Assembly: GCA_937902605.1 (NCBI GenBank)
Contig: CALFNC010000015.1
Coordinates: 1-8,902 of the forward strand
DNA from: an uncultured Acidobacteriota bacterium
Lineage (GTDB): Bacteria; Acidobacteriota; Thermoanaerobaculia; UBA5066
Reading direction: 5' to 3'
Length of the DNA: 8,902 bases
This document shows, piece by piece, positions 1-6,881 of the stretch. Position 1 is the first letter of the stretch, and the number at the start of each line of letters is the position of its first letter. The translations under genes and the position numbers were made by a program. The notes below the pieces were generated by a model that did not search any database, was not told the DNA's origin, and saw only the letters and a program-made list of their open reading frames with translations.

Positions 1-34
1 GAGGGCGACCGGCGACGTCGATGGAGGAAGAACG

Positions 35-1387
35 ATGAGCAGGACACGGAACGAGGCAGCCGGACAGGTCGGACGGCGGCAGTTCGCGAAGACCCTGGCA
101 GGCGGCGTGGGGGCCGTCTGGCTCAGCCGAAGCCTTCCTCTCCTCGGGCAGGCTCCGGCGCCATCCCCTACGCCATCCCCTACGCCCGCGCCAGTCGACT
201 GGGAGCGGGCGGGCGTCACATCGTCCGAGGTGAAGCTCGGAATGAGCGCCGCCTTCAAGGGGGCGATCGCGGGCCTCGGGGTCGACTACTACCGGGGCGC
301 CGCCGCCCTTCTGGCCGAGGTCAACGCTCAGGGAGGTGCCGCCGGACGGCAGATCAAGGTCGTCGCCCTGGACGACGGGTACGACCCGCCCGCGGCCCTC
401 AGGAACACGATCCAGCTCGTCGATGAGCAGAAGGTGTTCGCCCTCGTCAACTACGTCGGAACGCCCACGCTGACCCGCGCGCTACCCGTCATTCGCCAGC
501 GGCGGGACCGCGGCCTCGTTCTGGTCGGCAACCTGACCGGCGCGCAGCCCCAGCGCGAGGACCCTTATGTCGACCAGGTCTTCAACGTCCGGGCCTCGTA
601 CCGGAGGGAGATGGCTTCCACCGTCGACGAGCTCTGGAAGCTCGGATTCCGGAAGTTCGGCGTGTTCTACCAGATCGACGCCTACGGCCGGAGCGGCGTG
701 GACGGCGTGTCCCGCGCCCTCGCCGCGCGTGGAGCCGAAATCGTGGAGGAGGCGACCTATCGCCGCGGCGCGCTCTTTTCCGAGAACATGACGGCGGCCG
801 TGGACCACCTGAAGAAGGCGGGCGTCGACGCGGTCCTGTGCACCGGCGCCTACCAGGCCGCCGCGGCGTTCGTACGTGACGTGCGCGACGCGGGATGGAA
901 GGTCCCGATCTCGAACATCTCCTTCGTCGGAAGCGATTCGATGCTCACGCTCCTCGTCGAGGAAGGAAAGAAGGCCGGGAAGGACCTGACGAAGGGTCTT
1001 GTGAACTCCCAGATCGTCCCGAGCTACGACGAAGTCTCGCTCCCGGCGGTGAAGGAATACCGGGACCTGATGGACAAGTGGAAACCGGTCGTCCCGGCCG
1101 ACCTCGTCGACCCATCCTTCGCGCCTCCCAGGTACAGCTTCAACAGCCTCGAGGGCTTCCTGAACGCCAAGATTCTCGTCGAGGCATTCCGCCGCACGGG
1201 GCCGGAGCTCACCCGCGCCCGCTTCCGCGCAGCCCTGGAGTCGATCACCGAGTGGGACCCCGGGATCGGGGCCGCCGTCACCTTCTCGCCGACCCGGCAC
1301 CAGGGCCTGGACCGCGTCTACTTCACGACCGTCTCGGCGGGCAGGTGGGTCGGTGTCGCCGACTGGCGGCAGGCGGTGACCGCGTGA
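35..1387 (+). CDS. Tat-exported periplasmic substrate-binding protein, branched-chain amino acid receptor family (Peripla_BP_6-like)
   Basis: The 450-residue product looks like the solute receptor of a LivK/urea-type ABC importer, acting in the periplasm. The N-terminus carries a twin-arginine motif (GRRQFAK, residues 13-19), then a hydrophobic stretch (about 20-38) and a Pro/Ser/Thr linker (41-53), so folded export by Tat is likely. No lipobox cysteine is visible. The mature domain starts near residue 64 (VKLGMSAAFKG) and shows the family pattern: YYRGAAALLAEVNAQGG (86-101), the IKVVALDDGYDP segment (107-118), a V-G-T-P-T loop (141-145), and the second-lobe stretch FGVFYQIDAYGRSG (208-221). 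The start at 35 is backed by GGAGG at 23-27, seven bases upstream. No permease or ATPase gene follows; the next gene, 28 bases on, is a chemoreceptor, which suggests a ligand-presenting role as an alternative to uptake. The ligand cannot be told from sequence. Family assignment is firm; the sensory role is inference. Confidence 0.9.
   Translation: MSRTRNEAAGQVGRRQFAKTLAGGVGAVWLSRSLPLLGQAPAPSPTPSPTPAPVDWERAGVTSSEVKLGMSAAFKGAIAGLGVDYYRGAAALLAEVNAQGGAAGRQIKVVALDDGYDPPAALRNTIQLVDEQKVFALVNYVGTPTLTRALPVIRQRRDRGLVLVGNLTGAQPQREDPYVDQVFNVRASYRREMASTVDELWKLGFRKFGVFYQIDAYGRSGVDGVSRALAARGAEIVEEATYRRGALFSENMTAAVDHLKKAGVDAVLCTGAYQAAAAFVRDVRDAGWKVPISNISFVGSDSMLTLLVEEGKKAGKDLTKGLVNSQIVPSYDEVSLPAVKEYRDLMDKWKPVVPADLVDPSFAPPRYSFNSLEGFLNAKILVEAFRRTGPELTRARFRAALESITEWDPGIGAAVTFSPTRHQGLDRVYFTTVSAGRWVGVADWRQAVTA
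161..184 (+). repeat. 12-bp tandem repeat, two copies, in the signal-peptide linker
   Basis: CCATCCCCTACG occurs twice in direct tandem (161-172 and 173-184). The repeat encodes the Pro-Ser-Pro-Thr units of the low-complexity linker just after the Tat signal's hydrophobic core. It is a likely replication-slippage product that alters only the length of a flexible spacer between the export signal and the binding domain. Confidence 0.8.
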
Positions 1388-1415
1388 CCCGCGACGACCG
1401 GCGGAGGACTAGAGC

Positions 1416-3203
1416 ATGAGCGCGAACGTCCCAGAGATGGCCGGAGGCGGCCTCCGGCTCCGGTCCAAGATTCTTCTCTTCCTCCTCCCGACCCTCGTCG
1501 TCCTGGGGGTCGTCTTGATCGTGGTGTCCGGAATCACCTTCCGAAACCGCCTGACCGCCGAGTTCGAGAGCAAGGGAACGACTATCGCCTCGAACTTGTC
1601 GAACTCCGCGGTCGAACTCCTCATCAGCCGTGACGCCTCAACGGTCCAGGCCGTCGTCGACCAGTATTCCCAGATCGGAGGCGTCCAGTACGTCTTCGTC
1701 GTGGACGCCGGTGGCAAGGTCGTGGCCCACACGTTCGCCCCGTTCGCTCCCGAGGGCGTCGTGGATGGCAACAAGGTTCCCGGCGACAGGACCTCTCAGG
1801 CCGCCCGGCTCAGCTACGAGGATCCGGCGACCGGCGACCCGCAGAACGTCATCGACATCGGCGTCCCGATCCTCTCGGGACGGCTCGGGACGGCCCGGGT
1901 CGGCATGGACCTCGGAGTCATCAGCGAAGAGGTTGGCCGGACGTTCACGACCCTTTTCGGCCTCTTCGCGGCCTTCATCCTGGTGGCGACCGTTATCACC
2001 GTCGCCTTCTCCCGCCGGATCGTGGAGCCGATCCGGGAGCTGGCAGCCGTCGCCCAGCGGGTCGGCCGTGGTGACCTGAGCCAGACAGTGGCCGTCAGGA
2101 CCCACGACGAGGTGGGCGAGCTAGGGGCGACCTTCAACGAGTCGATCGAGAAGCTGCGTGGTCTCGTCCAGACCGAGACTGAGCGCGACGAAGAGCGGCG
2201 CCGCCGCGAGGAGCTGCAGGGAAACATCATCCGGTTCCTCCAGACGATGAACGAGATCTCCCAGGGCGACTTCACGAAGCGGGGTGTCGTGACCTCCGAC
2301 ATCCTCGGAAACGTCGTCGACTCGATCAACGTGATGGTCGAGGAGGTCGGGGACATCCTTCGGAACGCCGACGGGGCGGCCGACGTCGTCCTGAAGCAGG
2401 CCGGCGAGATGATCCAGACGACCCGCTTCATGGTCGACGGCACCTCGCGCCAGAACGCCGAGGTCGCGCGCGTCGAGCGGGAGGTGGCCGAGATGGCGCG
2501 CTCGGTGCGCGACGTCTCGAAGGCGGCGGTCTCCTCGGCCACCGCCGCGAAGAGGACCCTCGAGGTCGCACAGAGAGGCCAGGAGACGGTCGAGGAGACC
2601 CTGCGAGGGATGCAGCGGATCCGCCAGCAGGTCCAGGTCATCTCCACGCGGATCAAGAGCCTCGGGGACCGGTCCCTCGAGATCTCCGAGATCGTCGAGA
2701 CAATCGCCCGGATCGGCAACCAGACGAACCTCCTCGCGCTGAACGCCGCGATCGAGGCGGCGGGCGCGGGCGAGGCCGGCCTCCGGTTCGCCGTCGTCGC
2801 AGACGAGGTGAAGAAGCTCGCGGAGAGCTCCGGAAAGGCCGCAGACCGCGTGTCGACGCTGGTCAAGAACGTCCAGACCGAGATCCAGGAGGTCATGGCC
2901 GCGATGGAGCGGGGTACCACGGAGGTCGAGGACGGGTTCCGCACGGCGACGGCGGCCGGCTCGCGCCTCGGCGAGATCGCCGACCTCTCGCAGACCTCGG
3001 CCGAGCTGGCGGACGAGATCTCGAAGACGACGGCGGGCCAGGTCGCCGGCGCCGAGAAGGTCACGCAGTCGATGTCCACGATGTCGGAGATCGCGGCCCA
3101 GGCGCACGATATTGTCGTCCGCGCCGAGACGTCGGCGCAGCAGCTAGTCCTGCTCGCCCAGAAGCTCGATGCCGAGCTGGCCCGGTTCAAGCTGGTGGCC
3201 TGA
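1416..3203 (+). CDS. Methyl-accepting chemotaxis protein with Cache-like sensor region and two HAMP-type segments
   Basis: This 595-residue inner-membrane chemoreceptor should control the CheA encoded next. Order: TM1 about 18-41; a periplasmic region of about 130 residues (43-174) containing a Cache/PDC-like pattern ([16 protein letters not shown], 92-107; DIGVPILSG, 147-155); TM2 about 177-198; HAMP about 199-250 (with VEPI and DEVGEL); a second HAMP-like segment 268-315 ([10 protein letters not shown], then [14 protein letters not shown]); and a signalling coiled coil 318-590. The hairpin tip is recognisable ([15 protein letters not shown], 435-449; [13 protein letters not shown], 458-470). 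It departs from the usual EAARAGE with Gly at 450. The tail ends FKLVA, with no aromatic pentapeptide for CheR tethering. GGAGGA at 1403-1408 supports the start. The second HAMP-like stretch recalls PilJ-type pilus receptors. Identity is certain; ligand and methylation status are unknown. Confidence 0.96.
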   Translation: MSANVPEMAGGGLRLRSKILLFLLPTLVVLGVVLIVVSGITFRNRLTAEFESKGTTIASNLSNSAVELLISRDASTVQAVVDQYSQIGGVQYVFVVDAGGKVVAHTFAPFAPEGVVDGNKVPGDRTSQAARLSYEDPATGDPQNVIDIGVPILSGRLGTARVGMDLGVISEEVGRTFTTLFGLFAAFILVATVITVAFSRRIVEPIRELAAVAQRVGRGDLSQTVAVRTHDEVGELGATFNESIEKLRGLVQTETERDEERRRREELQGNIIRFLQTMNEISQGDFTKRGVVTSDILGNVVDSINVMVEEVGDILRNADGAADVVLKQAGEMIQTTRFMVDGTSRQNAEVARVEREVAEMARSVRDVSKAAVSSATAAKRTLEVAQRGQETVEETLRGMQRIRQQVQVISTRIKSLGDRSLEISEIVETIARIGNQTNLLALNAAIEAAGAGEAGLRFAVVADEVKKLAESSGKAADRVSTLVKNVQTEIQEVMAAMERGTTEVEDGFRTATAAGSRLGEIADLSQTSAELADEISKTTAGQVAGAEKVTQSMSTMSEIAAQAHDIVVRAETSAQQLVLLAQKLDAELARFKLVA

Positions 3204-3232
3204 GCGGGGGACGCGAAGGAGCCCGGCCGCTC

Positions 3233-6097
3233 ATGGAGACGGACCGCTCTGGCAAGGAGCTCACCTGGACCTTTCTGATGGACGCCTGGGATGCCCTGGC
3301 GGCGCTGGAGGAGGGGGTCAAGGGGCTCGGGAGGTCCGCCGGGGCGGCGGCCGCCCGCCAGATCGTCATCGTCTCCCACCGGCTCAAGGGAACGGCTGCC
3401 CTCTACGGCTTCCCCCTGGTCTCTCGGGTGGCCGCCGCCATCGAGCGGACGTTCGACTCGATCCCGCCGGGGCAGGATCCCAGCCCGGGCGCCCTCGCCC
3501 TCGTCCGCGAGGCGGCGTCCCTCATTCATCACGGGCTGGACGTCATTGCCCTCGGAACCGGAGAGGACGAGCCCAGATTCACGGCCTTCCGCCGGAAGCA
3601 CGCGCTCTTCTTCGGCGACGGCCCTCTCCCACCCGGCGGCCCGCCGGAGGACTCCCTTACGCCCTTCCCGGAGGCGCTGACCGACGCGGCGCAGCCCGCG
3701 TCCCCCCTGGGAGACCTCCGCACCGAGCTGGACGGCTTCTTCCACGGGAACCCCGATGCGGCTTTCTTCGTCCCGGAAGCCGAGGAGCATCTCGAGACCG
3801 CCGCGAACGCTCTTCAGGCCGAGTCCCGGCACGCTGACCCAGCGGCTGCAGTCGCGACCCTCTTCCGAGCCTTCCACACGCTCAAAGGGGCTGCTTACAC
3901 CGTCGGCTGCTCTCCGATTGGAGCGCTCGCACACCGGGTGGAGGACCTCCTGTCCGCGGTGCGGAGCGGCCGCCGGTCCCTCGACGCCGAGGTCGAGGCC
4001 GTCCTCTACCTCGCCCTGGACACGCTCCGGTCGATGCTCCCCGGTCGGACCGGCCTGGAGCCCGACGTCGAGACGGCTTACGCGAGCGTTCTCACCGCCG
4101 TCGACGGCGTGCTCGCGGACGAGTCCTCGGCCCAGCCCACGCCTGCCGAGCCCGTTCCGTCTTCCCCGCGACCGGTCTTCGCTCCCGTCCCCGCGACCGC
4201 CCCGTCCGCGCCCCGCGCGGCGCCGTTTGGCTCCACGATCCGCGTTCACCTCGACCGTCTCGAGGGGCTCCTGAATCTCGCGAGCGACCTGATCATTATC
4301 AAGGGAAAGCTCGACCGGCACGTCCGCGAGCTGGAAACCGCGAGCGCCGAGATGACGCTGGACCGAAAGCGCCTCGCCCTGACCATCCGCGAGTTTGCCG
4401 GAAAACACGTCAACCCCCAGCTCGGCCACTCCACTGGTGCTGGCGATGGCGATGGCCGCGAGACCCGGAGCCTGGCCGGCTTCAGCGACCTGGAGTTCGA
4501 GCGCTACGACGACTTCAACGTCCTCGCGCGGTCGGTCGGCGAGCTCGACGAGGACCTCGGCGATGCCCAGGCCGGGCTCCACTCGATCCTCAACTCGGTC
4601 CGGGCGGAGATGGAGACCCTCGGGGGGGTCGTTCGGGACCTCCGGAAGAGTGTCAGCCGGGTGCGTCTCGTCCCGATCGGGCAGCTCTTCACACGGTTTC
4701 GCCGCCTCGTCCGGCAGCAGGAGCGCGAAGTCGGAAAGACGGTCCACCTGGAGACCCGTGGAGAGAATGTCGAGATCGACAACGTAATCCTCGAGAAGCT
4801 CTCCGACCCGCTCCTCCACCTCGTCCGCAATGCCCTCGCGCACGGCATCGAGGCTCCAGAGGAACGCATTCGCCGGGGAAAGGACCCAATCGGACAAGTC
4901 CGGCTCGTCGCTTACTCGCGCGGGAACAAGGTCTGGATCGAGGTGGGAGATGACGGCGCCGGGATGGACCGCGCCGTTCTGAGGAGCCGCGCCCTGGCTC
5001 TCGGACTCCTGACGAGGGACCAGGCCGAGGCCATGCGGGACGAGGACGCCACCGACCTGATCTTCCTCCCCGGCTTCAGCACGATGGCGGCCTCCACGAC
5101 GGGGGCCGGCCGTGGGGTCGGCCTGGACGTTGTCCGCACTGACATCCTGAGGCTGAAGGGAGAGATCGAGGTCAAGTCGGAGCCGGGGCGGGGGACCACC
5201 TTCATCCTCAAGGTCCCCTTGACACTGATTGTTTCGCAGGCTCTCCTCGTGGAGGTTGCGGCAAGGACGTTCGCCTTCCCCGTCTCTGCCGTCGAGACGC
5301 TCGTCTCGCTCGGGGCCGACGACGTTAGGAAAATTGGGGGACGCGAGGTCATCGCCTTCCGTGGAGACGACCTGCCCGTCCTCCGTCTCCGGCCCCTTCT
5401 GGATCTGGAGGGGCACGACCCGGCCGGCGAGATCGTCGGCGTCATCGTCAACGCCGCAGGCCGCCGCATCGTGGTCCTGGTCGACAGGGCCTTGGGGAGC
5501 GAGGACGTCGTCCTGAAAAGCCTCGGAGCCTTCCTGGAGAGCCTTTCCCACTACCAGGGCGCGGCGATCTCGTCCTCGGGTCAGCTCGTCCTCGTCCTCG
5601 ACCCCGTCGGGCTCCTTGGCCTTGACGCCCCACTGCCCGTTCGGAGCCGGGAAGACTCCGGCTTGTTCACCCCGCCGGATGGCGTTCAGGTGGCACGACG
5701 GACCCCCGGCGGTCCGACGCGGATCCTCCTGGTCGACGACTCGGTGAGCGTTCGGAAAGTGGTTGGGCGAATGCTGGAGTCGGCCGGCTTCGAGGTCGTG
5801 ACGGCCGCGGATGGGGTGGAAGCGCTCGAGCGCCTCCACGACGGGGTCTTCTCCGCCGTGATCACCGACCTCGAGATGCCGCGCCTCAACGGCTTCGAGC
5901 TGATCCAGCAGCTGCGCAACCGGGACGCCTGGAAGGGGCTCCCGGTCCTCGTCCTGACGACGCGCGTGGGAGAGCGGCACGTCCGCGTCGCCCAGGAGCT
6001 CGGAGCGACCGGCTTCCTCTCCAAACCGGTCGTCGAGGAGCGGCTCGTGGCCGTCGTCCGTCGGGCCTGCCAGGCCGGACCCGCAGCAGATGCGTAA
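3233..6097 (+). CDS. cheA: Hybrid chemotaxis histidine kinase CheA: Hpt-Hpt-dimerisation-ATPase-CheW-receiver
   Basis: This 954-residue cytoplasmic kinase would autophosphorylate on Hpt histidines under receptor control. Domains: Hpt1 about 8-125, phosphosite H49 in SHRLKGTAA; Hpt2 about 160-290, H215 in FHTLKGAA; a Pro/Ala linker (300-330) with no clear P2 domain; an extended dimerisation helix region 335-480; an ATPase with N box HLVRNALAHGIE (529-540), G1 DDGAGMD (573-579), G2 GAGRGVGLDVV (624-634) and a GRGTTF loop; a CheW-like domain about 664-795; and a receiver 829-945 with D835/D836, phosphoacceptor D879, T909 and K931, all intact. The dimerisation region contains a hydrophilic insert with GDGDG (from a short GGCGAT repeat near 4442-4456) and an FERYDDFN segment, as in ChpA/PixL-type pilus kinases. 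AAGGAG at 3216-3221 precedes the chosen ATG. Enzyme identity is certain; the pilus-class label is a strong inference. Confidence 0.96.
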   Translation: METDRSGKELTWTFLMDAWDALAALEEGVKGLGRSAGAAAARQIVIVSHRLKGTAALYGFPLVSRVAAAIERTFDSIPPGQDPSPGALALVREAASLIHHGLDVIALGTGEDEPRFTAFRRKHALFFGDGPLPPGGPPEDSLTPFPEALTDAAQPASPLGDLRTELDGFFHGNPDAAFFVPEAEEHLETAANALQAESRHADPAAAVATLFRAFHTLKGAAYTVGCSPIGALAHRVEDLLSAVRSGRRSLDAEVEAVLYLALDTLRSMLPGRTGLEPDVETAYASVLTAVDGVLADESSAQPTPAEPVPSSPRPVFAPVPATAPSAPRAAPFGSTIRVHLDRLEGLLNLASDLIIIKGKLDRHVRELETASAEMTLDRKRLALTIREFAGKHVNPQLGHSTGAGDGDGRETRSLAGFSDLEFERYDDFNVLARSVGELDEDLGDAQAGLHSILNSVRAEMETLGGVVRDLRKSVSRVRLVPIGQLFTRFRRLVRQQEREVGKTVHLETRGENVEIDNVILEKLSDPLLHLVRNALAHGIEAPEERIRRGKDPIGQVRLVAYSRGNKVWIEVGDDGAGMDRAVLRSRALALGLLTRDQAEAMRDEDATDLIFLPGFSTMAASTTGAGRGVGLDVVRTDILRLKGEIEVKSEPGRGTTFILKVPLTLIVSQALLVEVAARTFAFPVSAVETLVSLGADDVRKIGGREVIAFRGDDLPVLRLRPLLDLEGHDPAGEIVGVIVNAAGRRIVVLVDRALGSEDVVLKSLGAFLESLSHYQGAAISSSGQLVLVLDPVGLLGLDAPLPVRSREDSGLFTPPDGVQVARRTPGGPTRILLVDDSVSVRKVVGRMLESAGFEVVTAADGVEALERLHDGVFSAVITDLEMPRLNGFELIQQLRNRDAWKGLPVLVLTTRVGERHVRVAQELGATGFLSKPVVEERLVAVVRRACQAGPAADA

Positions 6098-6875
6098 CGG
6101 GTGCGCCGTGTCGACCATCTTGCTCGTCGCAACAAATTCGGAGGAGACGGAAGAAGTTCGCCGCGAGCTGCAGCCGCTAGGTCACGAGGTGACCGTCGCC
6201 CCGGGGAGCTTCTACGCCCTGACGCTCCTGGAGAGACACCGTCCCGACGTCCTGGTCGCCTGGCCAGACGTGGGCGAGCCACCGGCCGACGAGCTCTTCG
6301 CGATCCTGCGGCAGGACCCGGCCATGGAGCGGATTCGCCTCGTCCTCGTCCGGCCGGACGGCCTGGCTCCGGCGTCGATGCCCGACGTCTTCGTGGTCCA
6401 GCCCGGGTCTCCGGCCGACATCGCCGCGTCGCTGGGGCGTCTCGTCCCATCAGCCTCGGCGGCGGAAGGATCGGCTCCGGACCCGATGCAGACCCAGCCA
6501 CTCCCCGAGGCGGGCAGCCTCGTGGGCCGGCTCGACACCATCCAGCTCGTCCACCTCGTGCAGGCGCTCGCCCAGCTGAGGCGCACGGGGTGCCTCCGGG
6601 TCATGTTCTTCTCCGCGGAGAGCCGCTCGTACTTCCGCGAGGGACGACTCGTCCACTCCACGTTCGGAGAGCTGGAGGGCGAAGAGGCGCTTCAGGAGAG
6701 CCTGCTCGAAGCGGAAGTGCAGCCCGGCGCCCTGTTCGCGTTCGACCGGTACGACGCAGCGCGAATCGCGCAGATCCCGGCCACCGTGACGGCCAGGCTG
6801 GAGTCGATTCTCCTCGACACCTCGGCCTATCTCGACCAGAGACGGGGCCAGGCCACGGGCCGGGAAGAGGGGTAA
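6090..6875 (+). CDS. Degenerate receiver fused to a PATAN (DUF4388) domain
   Basis: The 261-residue product has two parts. Residues 8-118 follow a CheY-like beta/alpha layout (TILLVATNSEE; RPDVLVAWPD; RLVLVRPDG; FVVQPGSPAD) but lack the chemistry. The paired acidic residues are replaced by Ala-Thr (14-15), the phosphoacceptor position appears to be Trp58, and the usual Lys-Pro is Gln-Pro (104-105). After a Ser/Ala/Pro linker (120-140), residues 141-250 match the PATAN/DUF4388 pattern: GSLVGRLDTIQLVHLVQAL, RTGCLRV, SYFREGRLVHSTFGELEGEEAL, then GALFAFDRYD. In cyanobacteria, PATAN proteins are pilus-motility response regulators. The ATG overlaps the cheA stop by 8 bases, implying translational coupling; neither it nor the in-frame GTG at 6108, which would begin right at the receiver fold, has a good Shine-Dalgarno, so the start is uncertain by six codons. 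The output role is inferred. Confidence 0.88.
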   Translation: MRNGCAVSTILLVATNSEETEEVRRELQPLGHEVTVAPGSFYALTLLERHRPDVLVAWPDVGEPPADELFAILRQDPAMERIRLVLVRPDGLAPASMPDVFVVQPGSPADIAASLGRLVPSASAAEGSAPDPMQTQPLPEAGSLVGRLDTIQLVHLVQALAQLRRTGCLRVMFFSAESRSYFREGRLVHSTFGELEGEEALQESLLEAEVQPGALFAFDRYDAARIAQIPATVTARLESILLDTSAYLDQRRGQATGREEG

Positions 6876-6881
6876 CGCGGG

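Noticed and set aside
529..1300. Alternative frames over the binding-protein gene, on both strands
   Set aside because: They overlap the well-supported binding-protein frame, lack ribosome sites and show only Arg/Gly/Val-rich composition.
4800..4860. CheA N box reads NALAHGIE instead of NAxDHGIE, as a sign of a dead kinase
   Set aside because: The key Asn and His of the N box and the G1, G2 and GT-loop motifs are all intact, so the Ala alone does not support loss of activity.
1814..6118. A very long minus-strand open frame (about 1434 codons) antisense to the MCP and cheA
   Set aside because: It lies opposite strongly conserved MCP and CheA coding sequence. Its translation is Arg/Asp/Glu/Gly-rich with no recognisable domain, as expected from an antisense frame in GC-rich DNA with few stop codons.
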